This document shows, one piece after another, positions 16,260 to 26,595 of a stretch of 64,000 bases of DNA. The notes under the pieces are model-generated. The model was given only the letters and a program-made list of their open reading frames with translations, ran no database searches and had not been told where the DNA came from. The first letter of the stretch is position 1; each line of letters begins with the position of its first letter. This DNA is from Paenibacillus aurantius (GTDB lineage Bacteria > Bacillota > Bacilli > Paenibacillales > NBRC-103111), in assembly GCF_032268605.1 (NCBI RefSeq), contig NZ_CP130318.1, positions 3,849,913-3,913,912 of the forward strand. The letters run 5' to 3'. The translations under genes and the position numbers were made by a program.

Positions 16260-16946
16260 TTACTCCGGAGTCCATTCCGGGTGTCCGGTCAGCAAGCCGT
16301 CGCTTATGCCTAATCGGTACATCAGGAACAAGCCGAAGCCGATGCTGAAGACCGCCGTTCCGATGCCGAGCACCCGGTTCAGGGACTGGGTCCGCTTGGA
16401 GAAGATGAAGGGAAGGCCGATGGCCATCGTCACGAGCATCATGCCCGCCACCGTCCCGAGCCCGAAGATGAACAGGTAGAAGAAGGCCAGCTTCTCGTTC
16501 GAGATGGCGTTCAGAACCAGCAGCGCCACGGCGGCCGAGCCCGCCATTCCATGAACCAGCCCCACCGCAAGCGGCCGAATGTACCGGGACCGCGAAGAAG
16601 GGACGTCCGAAGCCTCTGCCTGCTCCGTTCCATGCGGATGAGCATGCTTCTTCGTGAACAGTCTTCTCAGGCTGAACAGCCCCAGAATAACGATCATTAC
16701 GCCGACGCTGAACTCCATGGACAGGCCAAGCGCAGGCGGAATCGTGAATTTCATATAAATGATGGCCGATCCGATCAACAGGATGGTTAGGGTATGCCCG
16801 AGTCCCCAGGCGATGCCGATCAAGCCGGCCCGGCCTAGTTTTCTTTGTTCGCTGACGATGGTCGTCACCGCCACCACATGATCCGCATCGGTGGAATGCC
16901 TCATCCCGAGGAAGAAGCCAAGCAGTAAAACCGAAATCCACTCCAT
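16260..16946 (-). CDS. Nickel/cobalt permease-like protein (NiCoT/NicO family)
   Basis: This 228-aa membrane protein has about six helices. The first helix holds GMRHSTDADHVVAVTTIVS, which fits the RHxxDADH signature of high-affinity nickel/cobalt permeases. A second conserved stretch is GIAWGLGHTLTILLIGSAI, and a short His-containing loop (KKHAHPHG) follows. The likely role is uptake or export of a divalent metal such as Ni or Co; the family also includes proteins of unproven specificity. The ATG at 16946 is preceded by AAAGGAG. It is a single gene with its own promoter and terminator, beside the zinc system. Confidence 0.8.
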   Translation of the reverse strand: MEWISVLLLGFFLGMRHSTDADHVVAVTTIVSEQRKLGRAGLIGIAWGLGHTLTILLIGSAIIYMKFTIPPALGLSMEFSVGVMIVILGLFSLRRLFTKKHAHPHGTEQAEASDVPSSRSRYIRPLAVGLVHGMAGSAAVALLVLNAISNEKLAFFYLFIFGLGTVAGMMLVTMAIGLPFIFSKRTQSLNRVLGIGTAVFSIGFGLFLMYRLGISDGLLTGHPEWTPE

Positions 16947-16970
16947 AGAATAACTCCTTTTTTTCTTAGA

Positions 16971-16999
16971 AGTATAGCATAAAGCCGGGCTTATGTAAG
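16971..16999 (-). promoter_or_regulatory. Promoter of the nickel/cobalt permease gene
   Basis: On the minus strand CTTACA (16994-16999) and TATACT (16971-16976) are separated by 17 bases, with TG one base before the -10 (extended -10 type). The start codon is 25 bases downstream. Confidence 0.6.
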
Positions 17000-17079
17000 G
17001 TTAAATTACACAGACGGGGAGTCGGCGTTTTGTTCTCCACCTGCCTACGATGGACGAGCTTCCGATGACGCCTGCAGCC

Positions 17080-17113
17080 AAAAAGCCCCTGCGGGTCCTC
17101 CCGCAAGGGCTTC
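17080..17113 (-). terminator. Rho-independent terminator of metG
   Basis: On the minus strand AGCCCTTGCGGG pairs with CCCGCAGGGGCT and is followed by TTTTT, 11 bases after the metG stop. Confidence 0.85.
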
Positions 17114-17123
17114 TTTTGGCGGT

Positions 17124-19214
<2,091 letters not shown>

Positions 19215-19233
19215 TTAATCAATTTTGGAATGC

Positions 19234-19500
19234 AAAAAAAGCCCTTCGTCCGTCTTGGGACGAGAGCTTCGGCTCACGCGGTACCACCCAGGTTCCCCCG
19301 CTGCTCGCACATCGGGGCTCTGCCAGTCTTGCGACTGCTTCTTTAACGCAGAAGGTACGTCGTCCTCTTACCCTCAGGCTCGAAGACAAGCTCTCCGGGA
19401 CCATCTTCCGTGTGCTCTCCTGTACCGGTTCTCAGCTTCCCCGGCTCTCTGGCGACAGTGCGCTGCACGTACTTATCCGTTCATTGAAAACTGCCTATTC
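19234..19500 (-). ncRNA. T-box riboswitch leader of metG
   Basis: On the minus strand the leader contains the invariant T-box sequence GGGTGGTACCGCG (complement of 19277-19289). Just downstream is a terminator hairpin (CTCTCGTCC with GGACGAAG) ending in seven T (to 19234). Upstream are AGAGAGCCGG-type stem I elements and a candidate specifier AUG in GGAAGATGG (complement of 19402-19404), which fits methionine. Uncharged tRNA-Met should stabilise the antiterminator and allow metG transcription. The 5' boundary is approximate. Confidence 0.93.
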
Positions 19501-19547
19501 GGTTTCTACTTGTATTCCCTCAATATAACGAAACGCACGGCCCCGTG

Positions 19548-19811
19548 TCAAGCCGGCGGCGGGGAATCGGGCGGTGTCCCTCCGTCTTTCTTGGGCGGGA
19601 CCGGATCCAGCCCTCCCGGATGAAACGGATGACACTTGCATAGACGAATCACCGTTAGAACCGACCCCTTCCAGGCTCCGTGAACATCGATGGCTTCCAG
19701 CGCGTACTGGGAGCATGTCGGGTAGAACCGGCAGGTCGGAGGCTTCAGCGGCGACACGAATTTCCGGTAGACGTGCACGGGGGCTTTGACCGCTTGGCGG
19801 AGAAAGCTCAT
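19548..19811 (-). CDS. yidD: Membrane protein insertion efficiency factor YidD
   Basis: This 87-aa protein belongs to the YidD family, which helps YidC/Sec insert membrane proteins. The conserved core [21 protein letters not shown] followed by [12 protein letters not shown] and [17 protein letters not shown] is complete, with its cysteine pattern intact. The tail is extended by a proline-rich [16 protein letters not shown]. The start chosen (ATG at 19811) overlaps the zur stop by four bases (ATGA), so the two genes are translationally coupled. An ATG at 19847 is in frame but lies inside zur. Confidence 0.93.
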   Translation of the reverse strand: MSFLRQAVKAPVHVYRKFVSPLKPPTCRFYPTCSQYALEAIDVHGAWKGSVLTVIRLCKCHPFHPGGLDPVPPKKDGGTPPDSPPPA

Positions 19812-20245
19812 GACGGGGTGTCCCGGCGGGCCGCACAATCTTCGCAAAGCCCGTAGATTTCGAATTTATGCTTAACGACTTGGAACCCCTCCGGAAGCCC
19901 GGATACGGCATCCATGGGGCAGTAAGTCACAGAGTACGTCTTGTCGCAGTTCATACAGATGATGTGATGGTGGTGGTGATTCTCGCCGCAGCTGACCCGG
20001 AACTTGATCCCGTCCTCCAGCACGAACTGCTCGAGAACGCCCATTTCGTGCATCAGCCTCAGGTTCCGGTAGACGGTGTCGAAGCTTAATCCGGGATACA
20101 GACGTCCCATATACTCATATACGGCTTTGGGGGTCAGGGCGCTCCCCTCTTCAGCAAAAAGACCGGCAAGCGTCTTTCTCTGGTCCGTAATGCGCATGCC
20201 CTGCTTCACCATCTCCTGAATGATTTCCTCGGCTGTCACTTTCAT
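19808..20245 (-). CDS. zur: Zinc uptake regulator Zur (Fur family)
   Basis: This 145-aa Fur-family repressor is closest to Zur. It has the DNA-recognition segment [20 protein letters not shown] and the regulatory metal-site histidines [25 protein letters not shown]. The structural zinc site is made by CxxC pairs, including CEDC near the C-terminus. The [14 protein letters not shown] tail is Zur-like. It most likely controls the zinc importer operon at 13.5-16.1 kb, whose promoter carries Zur boxes. The ATG at 20245 follows GGAGGG at short spacing. yidD overlaps its end. Confidence 0.9.
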   Translation of the reverse strand: MKVTAEEIIQEMVKQGMRITDQRKTLAGLFAEEGSALTPKAVYEYMGRLYPGLSFDTVYRNLRLMHEMGVLEQFVLEDGIKFRVSCGENHHHHHIICMNCDKTYSVTYCPMDAVSGLPEGFQVVKHKFEIYGLCEDCAARRDTPS

Positions 20246-20323
20246 TCCCTCCAAACTTTGGCTTAGGACCCACCCCATCGTTCCAGGCATTTCGGAAGTT
20301 GGGGTCTTGTTTCATGATGCCTA

Positions 20324-20356
20324 AATTAGGCGGGGCTGTCAATTCGGCGGGGCTGT
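20324..20356. repeat. Two tandem 16-bp repeats in the zur/fhuF-like intergenic region
   Basis: AATTAGGCGGGGCTGT (20324-20339) and AATTCGGCGGGGCTGT (20341-20356) differ at one base and lie 17 bp apart, between the divergent zur and fhuF-like genes. They could be a regulator site, but no known motif was recognised. Confidence 0.5.
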
Positions 20357-20361
20357 GTCAT

Positions 20362-20411
20362 TGAGAATGAATATCAAACTCATTGACAGCCTTCCGGCCG
20401 TCCCCTACAAT
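20362..20411 (+). promoter_or_regulatory. Fur-box-like operator and promoter of the FhuF-like gene
   Basis: TGAGAATGAATATCA (20362-20376) resembles the Bacillus Fur box TGATAATNATTATCA at most positions. It is followed by a strong promoter, TTGACA (20383-20388) and TACAAT (20406-20411) with 17-bp spacing. Iron repression of the downstream gene is the likely meaning, matching its predicted role. Confidence 0.75.
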
Positions 20412-20452
20412 TTGAATATATCATCAAACGAACGGACCGGAGGAGCTTAGAC

Positions 20453-21274
20453 ATGAGCTTAAGCATCGAAGAGCGGACTTATTTGGAGAAGATCTTCCAC
20501 CTGCGCTTCCGCATAGAATCCGGCTCTCAGCCTCAGCCGGATTCCGGCGGGACGCCTGTAACCGAGAGCAGCCGGCTGCAGCAGGAAGAGGGGCTGGAGG
20601 AAACGATCTCCCTTTTCGCTAAGATTAGGGAGATCGATCGGCTGCCAATCGCGGCTTCGCAGTTCACCAAATTCTACAGCCGCATGCTTTGCGGCGTTCT
20701 TTACGCCATGAGCGTATACCGCATCGGGTTGGACGCCTCTCTTCCCTCCCTCTCTGTCGCTTGGGACAAGGAGCAGCCTTTCACCTTGATTCTCGCTCCG
20801 CAAGGGACCTCCGATCCGGAAACTCTCGCTTCCGGCGGTGACCGAAACACTTGGAGAGCCCACACCCTTGCCGCCCTGTTCACCGGAAACCTGCAGCGTC
20901 TCTTCTGTCTTCTAAGCGGGCGGTACCGCCTGAGCCCGCAGATGCTGTGGGAGAACGCCGCCGTCTATGTGCATCACTTCTACGGCGAGATGATCGCCGG
21001 GGCGGCCGCCGGTTCGGACCGGGAACGCATCACCGGAGATTACTGCTTTCTGCTAAGCGAAGAAGCCGCCTGGTTGACCGGGGGATCAAGCTTCAATCCG
21101 CTCGGCGTGGAAGGCCGGTGCATTCCCCACCCCGCCCAGCCCGGTGTCTCGTTTCGCGTACGCAAAACCTGCTGTCTCAAATACCAGCTTCCGGGCAGCG
21201 GCAGCTGCACGACTTGTCCTCTTATCACCGATGAGGAACGCAGCGGCAAGCTGACAGCCGGTAAACCGAAGTAA
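20453..21274 (+). CDS. FhuF-like siderophore-iron reductase
   Basis: This 273-aa protein ends in CCLKYQLPGSGSCTTCPL, giving Cys240, Cys241, Cys252 and Cys255. That is the CC-x10-CxxC pattern of the FhuF family, which holds a [2Fe-2S] cluster and reduces ferric siderophores in the cytoplasm. The N-terminal two thirds has no motif I recognise beyond general FhuF-like length and helical content. The gene stands alone, has a GGAGGAGC ribosome site and its own terminator, and lies behind a Fur-box promoter. No siderophore transporter is adjacent. Confidence 0.82.
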   Translation: MSLSIEERTYLEKIFHLRFRIESGSQPQPDSGGTPVTESSRLQQEEGLEETISLFAKIREIDRLPIAASQFTKFYSRMLCGVLYAMSVYRIGLDASLPSLSVAWDKEQPFTLILAPQGTSDPETLASGGDRNTWRAHTLAALFTGNLQRLFCLLSGRYRLSPQMLWENAAVYVHHFYGEMIAGAAAGSDRERITGDYCFLLSEEAAWLTGGSSFNPLGVEGRCIPHPAQPGVSFRVRKTCCLKYQLPGSGSCTTCPLITDEERSGKLTAGKPK

Positions 21275-21279
21275 AACGA

Positions 21280-21316
21280 GAACGGGACTTCCCTGGAGGG
21301 AGGTCCCGTTTCTTTT
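21280..21316 (+). terminator. Rho-independent terminator of the FhuF-like gene
   Basis: AACGGGAC pairs with GTCCCGTT around an inner CCCT/AGGG pair, followed by TTTCTTTT, just after the stop codon. Confidence 0.8.
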
Positions 21317-21350
21317 ACGCTCCAATGGATGGCTTCATTCGGAAACCGGC

Positions 21351-22019
21351 TTAGGCCGGTTCCGTCTTGGCACCGAGCTCGGCGATCAGGTCTTCCAGGC
21401 TGATCTCGCTCATGGAGCCTAGGGTCCGGTCCACCTCTCCGAAGACAAGCCGGCACGTCAAGGGGTTCGGAACCGTTACGACCTTCATGCCCGCCCGTTT
21501 GGCGGCAAGCGCCCCGTTCGGCGAATCCTCGAAGGCAAGGGCCCGTTCCGGAGCCACGCCCAGCTGCTCCAGTACTTGGCGGTAAAGAGCAGGATCGGGC
21601 TTGACCTTCTCCACATGATCGGCCGTCTGAATGCATTCGAAATAAGAAGTCAGGCCGAAGCGGTCCAAGTACCCGGTGACCCAAGCCAGCCGGGAGCTGG
21701 AAGCCAGCCCGATTCTCAGCCCCATCCGCCGGGCCGACTCCAGATACTCGCGCACGCCCGGCCGGATGTCCTCCGCCTCCATCAGCGACTGGAACCTTTC
21801 CTTTCTTCTGGCCCTCGCCGTCTCCCGGTCCACCGGTCGTCCTACACACTCGTCAAGATGGGCGTAGGTGTCAAAGCCGTTCGTGCCCACCACGCTCCCC
21901 CACACTTCGAGCGTCAGCTCCGCTCCGTGCTCTTTAAACAGCTCCTGAAAGGAAGCGAACTCATTCGTTTCCGTATCGAGAATTAGCCCGTCAAAATCAA
22001 AAACCACCGCTTCGATCAT
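21351..22019 (-). CDS. HAD-superfamily phosphatase/phosphomutase (beta-PGM-like)
   Basis: This 222-aa HAD hydrolase of the beta-phosphoglucomutase-like subfamily carries motif I FDFDGLILDTE (nucleophile Asp near residue 8), motif II GLASSSR, motif III lysine in KVKPDP, and motif IV AFEDSPNGALAAKRAGM, with a helical cap between residues 15 and 85. It is similar in type to B. subtilis YhcW. It should act on a small phosphorylated sugar or related compound; the substrate cannot be told. The ATG is at 22019. Confidence 0.88.
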   Translation of the reverse strand: MIEAVVFDFDGLILDTETNEFASFQELFKEHGAELTLEVWGSVVGTNGFDTYAHLDECVGRPVDRETARARRKERFQSLMEAEDIRPGVREYLESARRMGLRIGLASSSRLAWVTGYLDRFGLTSYFECIQTADHVEKVKPDPALYRQVLEQLGVAPERALAFEDSPNGALAAKRAGMKVVTVPNPLTCRLVFGEVDRTLGSMSEISLEDLIAELGAKTEPA

Positions 22020-22105
22020 CCGTCCTGCTCCTTTATCCGTCGTTTTCGGCCAAGTGATCTGCCTGCCTCTTCAGCATACCATTCCCGCCCCGCTGCGTCA
22101 TTCTG

Positions 22106-22162
22106 GTGCCTTCTCCGTAAAAAGTTCTGCTTCCCTATTGATTAGGGTGCCGGATAAGGCAC
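22106..22162 (-). repeat. Short (57-bp) copy of the intergenic repeat family
   Basis: The segment starts GTGCCTTCTCCGT and ends CCGGATAAGGCAC, forming imperfect terminal inverted repeats. Its inside (22124-22143) matches the complement of 48957-48977 at 19 of 20 aligned bases plus a one-base gap. It is therefore an internally shortened, reverse-oriented relative of the 91-bp element. It lies between the HAD gene and the terminator of the next gene. Confidence 0.75.
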
Positions 22163-22170
22163 TTGAACGC

Positions 22171-22205
22171 AAAAAAGCTGCCTTTCCTCTTAAAAGGAAG
22201 GCAGC
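22171..22205 (-). terminator. Rho-independent terminator
   Basis: On the minus strand GCTGCCTTCC pairs with GGAAAGGCAGC (loop around TTTTAAGA), followed by six T, 10 bases after the stop of the 68-aa gene. Confidence 0.85.
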
Positions 22206-22215
22206 CGTGATTGTC

Positions 22216-22422
22216 TTAGTGGTAGTATTTCTTAATAGGCATTACGGCAAGAATGCTGTTGTTCCGGAAAAGTTTGGCCTCCTGGCGGTCAAAGCAATAA
22301 GCGACACAACATTGGGCACCGGTAGTCAAAATATCGATCTTGTGCTGGACCGTTCGGTTGTCGCTGTCCAGGTAGATGATGTTTACCGGTTCTCCCATGA
22401 ATTGATCCAATGCTAGATCCAT
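22216..22422 (-). CDS. Small protein with WYL-like fold, function unknown
   Basis: This 68-aa protein reads like a stand-alone WYL-domain core: VNIIYLDSDNRTVQHKIDIL, then CVAYCFDRQEAKLFRNNSILAV. WYL domains sense ligands or nucleic acid in regulators, but here no helix-turn-helix is attached. The resemblance is by eye and moderate. The ATG at 22422 is preceded by GCGAGGAACAGGCAA, and a terminator follows directly, so the gene is monocistronic. Confidence 0.65.
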   Translation of the reverse strand: MDLALDQFMGEPVNIIYLDSDNRTVQHKIDILTTGAQCCVAYCFDRQEAKLFRNNSILAVMPIKKYYH

Positions 22423-22653
22423 TTGCCTGTTCCTCGCTTTCTGTTGCTTAATAAGAAGCTCGTAACGGTGCGAAATGGCGTTATCTATTCCAAACCCAAA
22501 GGGAAATATTTCCTGTCTGCTGGTTCGTGCAACAACAGTATATAATTCGTTACATCAAACAGTATATCACAGGTTGTCCTATTAGGGAAGGAATGAACTG
22601 GAATTTTGTCGATTGCTGCCTTGCGTCTTACCGTGAACACAGTCGATTCGGCA
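22423..22653. other. Intergenic region with duplicated AACAGTATA motif
   Basis: AACAGTATA occurs at 22534-22542 and 22558-22566, 24 bp apart, in an AT-rich stretch upstream of the 68-aa gene. It may be a regulatory repeat or overlapping promoter elements. No gene was recognised in this 231-base gap. Confidence 0.35.
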
Positions 22654-22896
22654 CTAAATCGAATGGATCATGTGGTGGTGATAATGAACGGTCCCCTGAT
22701 AGGGCGGGAAAGCTTCTCCTACTTCCCAGGATTCAACCACACGATGGGCGTCGGCATAGCTGTAGCCCATCCCCATTAAATAAGAGATGGCGGCCACCTC
22801 ATACATAGCATGGGCGGGAGAGGTCAGGGGGAGTTCATGAAGTCCGTAACCGACTACTGGCCGGACCGCGGACAATACCTGTCTGCGCAAGGGCAT
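22654..22896 (-). CDS. Small protein of unknown function
   Basis: This 80-aa protein starts at an ATG with a good GGAAGGA ribosome site seven bases upstream, which supports a real gene. The middle, HAMYEVAAISYLMGMGYSYA followed by DAHRVVESWEVGEAFPPY, looks like a compact helical domain, and the C-terminus is His-rich (TVHYHHHMIHSI). I do not recognise the family. It is transcribed in the same direction as the helicase gene that lies 93 bases upstream. Confidence 0.65.
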   Translation of the reverse strand: MPLRRQVLSAVRPVVGYGLHELPLTSPAHAMYEVAAISYLMGMGYSYADAHRVVESWEVGEAFPPYQGTVHYHHHMIHSI

Positions 22897-22988
22897 TTTC
22901 TATCCTTCCTTTCGGTATTGGGTTCCTACCCTTCCACTATATGCCCGCTTCCGGCCAAATTCTCAAGGCAACTACCCATTTCCCTGCC

Positions 22989-24974
22989 TCAGCCGCAGAC
23001 AAAGTCTTGATTCTCCCCTGCCTTTAGGCCGACCCCTTCCGGAAGGATATGCTCCACACTTCGGCGTACTTCGTCCTTTTCCCACAAGGTCTTGCTCAAG
23101 AGGGAGACCAGCCCGTGGTCGGTACCGGTGCGGATCAGCCGGCCGATTCCCTGCCGCAGCCGGAGCAGCATATAGGGCAGATCCACTTCCTCGAAGGGCG
23201 CCGCGGATGCCTGTCTTCTTTTGGCCTCGTAAACCGGGTCCTGCGGAGGAAAAGGCAGCTCCCAAATCATAACGTGGGACAGGGACGGACCCGGAATATC
23301 CAAGCCTTCCCACAGGCTCACGGCACACAGTACACTGGTTTCCTCCCGTTGGAAGGAGGAGATCAAGTGGCTGATTTCCCCGTCTCCTTCATAGTAGAAC
23401 GTTCCCGCCCCGGCCAGGGGATAGCTCCCCAGCTCCGCTTTGAACCGGGCCAGCTCCTCCTTCGCCGGGAACAGGATAAGGGCGCGTCCCCCTGTTCGTG
23501 CCAGCAGCCGGAGAGCCGTCTCTTTCTTCTCCTCAAAGCTCCCCCCCGACTGCCAGCGTGGGGCGATTACCTCCATCTGTTCGGCGTAGCGGTAAGGAGA
23601 AGGGGTGGAAAAAGATAGGAAAGCCTCCATGCCGAGACTGTCGGCCACGTACCGGAAGGACCCGCCGACGGATAAGGTGGCCGAGGAGAAGACAAGGGGC
23701 ATCGCCTGGGAGAAGACATGCTCCCTCAGCACTTCCTTAACGGCTTTCGGCATGATGGTCAGGGTGGCCCCTTCCCCTTCCCCGTCCAGCCAGCAGATCA
23801 GGCGGTCTGAATGACGGAAGAGGCCGAGGGCCTTCTGGATCATCTCGATATGCTCTTCCACAATCCGCAGCTGGTAGTCGTTCAGCGTATAAAGCTCGCT
23901 TTCGAACACCAGCTCCTCTTCAATCTCTGTGAGGAGCGAACGAAACCGGCTTACTTCGCGAAGCAGGGAATCATCCTGCCGGATTTTTTTGCGGTCGGAT
24001 CCGTGCACCTTCTCGGAATGTCCCGCCAACGCCTCGAAGAGCACCTCGCTCTGAAGAATCGCCTCGTCGATGAGAACGGCGAGCTTCTCCCGAATTTCCC
24101 CTTGAAGCAGCCGGGTGACCAGCTCTTCGAATACCGCATGCTTCAGCTTATAGGTGAGAGCCTTCTGAGCGGCGGTTTCCAGCAGGTGACCCTCATCGAA
24201 TACCACGGAGCTGTGCTCCGGCAGCAGAGGCAGCTGGCCTTCCCGTTTGCGGGCCTCGTAAGTCCACACATGCTCCATATAGAAATCATGCGAGCAGATG
24301 ATGAGATCGGCCGATTTGCGGTAATGGTCCCTCGACAGGGTCTGTCCGCACCGGTGCCGCTGCTCGCAGGCGAAGCAGTCCTGGAAGGAATCCCAGTTGA
24401 CCCGGCTCCACTGCTCGTCATTCAAGCCCGGATAATGCTTGCGGTCCCCATAAGGATGAAAGGCCTGCAGGGTCTCGTAGGAATGGACAAAGTCCGGGAG
24501 TTCCTCGTAAAGCTCCTGCCAGGCGAGGCCGTCCGGCCCCGTCCGGGCTTTATCCAATTTGTTCAGACAGAGATATTGATCCATCGATTTGCCCAGACGC
24601 GCGTCAATCCGCAGCCCCAGGTGGCGGGCCAGCTTCGCCACGTCCCCTTCCGGCTTCACGAGCTGTTCGATCAGCGATTCGTCGGCGCAGGCAATTACGG
24701 CAGGCTTGCGGGTATAGCGGGCATAGCCGGCCGCGTACAGCAAATAAACGAGCGTTTTCCCCGTTCCCACCCCCGCCTCGGCCAGGATGGTCTTCTTCTC
24801 CGCATACGCCCTTTCGAGCTGGAAGGCCATATAAATTTGTTCGTCCCGAACTTCAAAGCCTGCTTCCGGAAGCAGGTCATAGAAAACATCCGATACCCAG
24901 TCGCTCAACTGCCCGACGAACGGCTGGGACGGATCGTATGCAAACGGATAACGTTCCACTCCATTTTCCCCCAT
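22989..24974 (-). CDS. DinG/XPD-type ATP-dependent DNA helicase
   Basis: This 661-aa superfamily 2 helicase has Walker A AEAGVGTGKTLVYLLYAA near residue 65, the DEAH-type VVFDEGHLLE, motif III-like LVFSSATLSVGGSF, and the C-terminal motifs SLWEGLDIPGPSLSHV and LLRLRQGIGRLIRTGTDHG. Between motifs I and II, cysteines including CFACEQRHRC may ligate the [4Fe-4S] cluster usual in this family. No N-terminal exonuclease domain is present, so it resembles B. subtilis YpvA more than YoaA/DinG fusions. Repair of stalled forks or R-loops is the expected role. Confidence 0.88.
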   Translation of the reverse strand: MGENGVERYPFAYDPSQPFVGQLSDWVSDVFYDLLPEAGFEVRDEQIYMAFQLERAYAEKKTILAEAGVGTGKTLVYLLYAAGYARYTRKPAVIACADESLIEQLVKPEGDVAKLARHLGLRIDARLGKSMDQYLCLNKLDKARTGPDGLAWQELYEELPDFVHSYETLQAFHPYGDRKHYPGLNDEQWSRVNWDSFQDCFACEQRHRCGQTLSRDHYRKSADLIICSHDFYMEHVWTYEARKREGQLPLLPEHSSVVFDEGHLLETAAQKALTYKLKHAVFEELVTRLLQGEIREKLAVLIDEAILQSEVLFEALAGHSEKVHGSDRKKIRQDDSLLREVSRFRSLLTEIEEELVFESELYTLNDYQLRIVEEHIEMIQKALGLFRHSDRLICWLDGEGEGATLTIMPKAVKEVLREHVFSQAMPLVFSSATLSVGGSFRYVADSLGMEAFLSFSTPSPYRYAEQMEVIAPRWQSGGSFEEKKETALRLLARTGGRALILFPAKEELARFKAELGSYPLAGAGTFYYEGDGEISHLISSFQREETSVLCAVSLWEGLDIPGPSLSHVMIWELPFPPQDPVYEAKRRQASAAPFEEVDLPYMLLRLRQGIGRLIRTGTDHGLVSLLSKTLWEKDEVRRSVEHILPEGVGLKAGENQDFVCG

Positions 24975-25029
24975 CTTGTCATGGTACGGTAAACTTTAAT
25001 TATCTCATGAAATCATTCTCTTGGCAAAG

Positions 25030-25063
25030 AAAAAAAGGCCAGCCGGCTCCAACCGACTGGCTT
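25030..25063 (-). terminator. Rho-independent terminator after the anti-sigma gene
   Basis: On the minus strand AAGCCAGTCGG pairs with CCGGCTGGCC and is followed by seven T. It lies about 50 bases after the anti-sigma stop. Confidence 0.8.
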
Positions 25064-25114
25064 GCCCCTTCCCATCCGCCCGGAAGCAGGCTGATCCGCT
25101 CCCCTTCCCTGTCC

Positions 25115-25873
25115 TTACCCGGTGCCGAGCACTTTGCGGCCTCTCGGCTGGGTCCCGCCCGCATCAGGCTCTAAGGTAACCCCAATCCCGTCAAAGCTCA
25201 GGTTCTCCTGCTTGACCGGGTAGGTAAGGATTCCGCTGCCTTTCTCATCCGTTACCAGGGTTCCGCAGTTGTAGCGCACTCCGTTCTTCAGAAGCCAAAC
25301 CTGGTAGGCCTGATCGCCTTGGGTGGGCGGCATCCCTTGGAGCTCCACCACGATTTCGTTCCCCCCGTCCCGCTTCATGACCGTTGCCCGGCCTCCCGCG
25401 TTATGCAAGCCGTCCACCGGTTTCAGCGTGTAGCTCTTTACGATTTCGGCGGGTCCGGCGATCCTGGCGGCCGGCTTCCCCGATTCTTTCGCAGGGCCTA
25501 GGGCATAAAGGGCAAGGAGGACGGCTGCAGCGGCCGCGGCACCGGCCAAGGCGGAATAAAGCGGACGCATGCCGCTTCTCCGCACCGGGACCTGCACCGG
25601 GACGAAACGGGAAGGGGCCTCTCTGGGTTCGGGGGAAACCGAGGAATCCCCAAAAATCCCAAGCATGACCTCTTCCTTCAAATCGGCCGGAACGTCCTGC
25701 TCGTCGTCCTGAAGGCCGATGGCCGTCCAAGTTTCTTTCAGCTCGCTCAGCTCCTGCGCGCAGGAGGGGCAGACGGACAAGTGACGTTCAAAGACCTGGC
25801 GCTCTTCCTGGTTGCCCTCTCCCATCAAATAAGGGATAAGCTGCTCACATGGGGTCTGACCGTTTTCTTGCAC
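25115..25873 (-). CDS. Anti-sigma factor with zinc-finger and RskA-like domain
   Basis: This 252-aa protein has a zinc-binding anti-sigma domain (HLSVCPSCAQELSEL, the HxxxCxxC motif) near residue 30-40. One transmembrane helix follows (ALAGAAAAAAVLLALYALG, about residues 115-135), then an extracellular RskA-type domain with VVELQGMPPTQGDQAYQVWL. It should hold the upstream ECF sigma factor inactive at the membrane. The start is a GTG at 25873 after GGGAGGGA, two bases after the sigma stop; the open frame further upstream lies within the sigma gene. Confidence 0.9.
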   Translation of the reverse strand: MQENGQTPCEQLIPYLMGEGNQEERQVFERHLSVCPSCAQELSELKETWTAIGLQDDEQDVPADLKEEVMLGIFGDSSVSPEPREAPSRFVPVQVPVRRSGMRPLYSALAGAAAAAAVLLALYALGPAKESGKPAARIAGPAEIVKSYTLKPVDGLHNAGGRATVMKRDGGNEIVVELQGMPPTQGDQAYQVWLLKNGVRYNCGTLVTDEKGSGILTYPVKQENLSFDGIGVTLEPDAGGTQPRGRKVLGTG

Positions 25874-25875
25874 GT

Positions 25876-26442
25876 TTATCCCTCCCTCTGCTTCTGTATG
25901 GACTGGCGCAGCAGCTTCAGCGTTTGGTGAAGCCGGCTTTTGATGGTACCGAGCGGTTCGTTGGCTTCGCTTGCCACCTCGCTTAAGGTGTAGCCCTCCC
26001 AATAAACCCTCTCGAGAAGACGGATTTGATTGGAGGAGAGGTGCCGGTAAGCCTGCCGGATCTCTTCCCGTGTTAAAGCCCGGGTTATGACCGCTTCCGG
26101 TCCCTGATCCGTAGGTGCCTCGAACCGCTCCCATTCTTCCGCCTCCAGGGGCACCTCCCGGGAGGAGCGCTGCTCCTTGCGGACATGGTCAATGGCCATA
26201 TTTCTTGTAACCGTCAGCAGCCAGCTGACGAACTGCCCTTTGTCCGGATCGTATCCCTTTCGTGTGGTCCAGATCCGGGTAAATACCCCTTGAACGATTT
26301 CTCTGGCCCCCTGCTCCTCCTTAACGGATTTCAGGGCAAAGGAATACACCAGCCTGACATAGCGATCATACACTTCCTCCAGCGCCGGACGATGCCGGGC
26401 GCGAACGAGCTCCATCAATTCCGCATCCGTTTTGCCGCGCAT
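25876..26442 (-). CDS. ECF-type RNA polymerase sigma factor
   Basis: This 188-aa group 4 sigma factor has a sigma-2 region (EVYDRYVRLVYSFALKSV, GAREIVQGVFTRIW, SWLLTVTRNMAIDHVRKEQR) and a sigma-4 helix-turn-helix (LLERVYWEGYTLSEVASEAN followed by GTIKSRLHQTLKLLRQSI). Paired with an RskA-type anti-sigma, it resembles SigK-like ECF systems. The ATG at 26442 (MRGKTDAEL) has AAGGGG upstream; the open frame to 26535 has no better start. Its likely regulon includes the cupredoxin/cytochrome genes directly upstream, which is inference from position. Confidence 0.9.
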   Translation of the reverse strand: MRGKTDAELMELVRARHRPALEEVYDRYVRLVYSFALKSVKEEQGAREIVQGVFTRIWTTRKGYDPDKGQFVSWLLTVTRNMAIDHVRKEQRSSREVPLEAEEWERFEAPTDQGPEAVITRALTREEIRQAYRHLSSNQIRLLERVYWEGYTLSEVASEANEPLGTIKSRLHQTLKLLRQSIQKQREG

Positions 26443-26549
26443 CCCGTTACCCCTTGCCTCAAAATGAAGTTCCCTTCCGTCTGGCTGCGCCGCATGCTGT
26501 GCTTCTATTGTCCTATATCCCCTGCCTGGGCGCAACGGGTTTCTGAGGC

Positions 26550-26583
26550 AAAAAAGCCCGGTTCGTCGGGGACGAAACCGGGC
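26550..26583 (-). terminator. Rho-independent terminator after the cupredoxin gene
   Basis: On the minus strand GCCCGGTTTCGTC pairs with GACGAACCGGGC and is followed by six T. It separates the cupredoxin gene from the sigma operon. Confidence 0.88.
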
Positions 26584-26595
26584 ATAGGGACCAAG

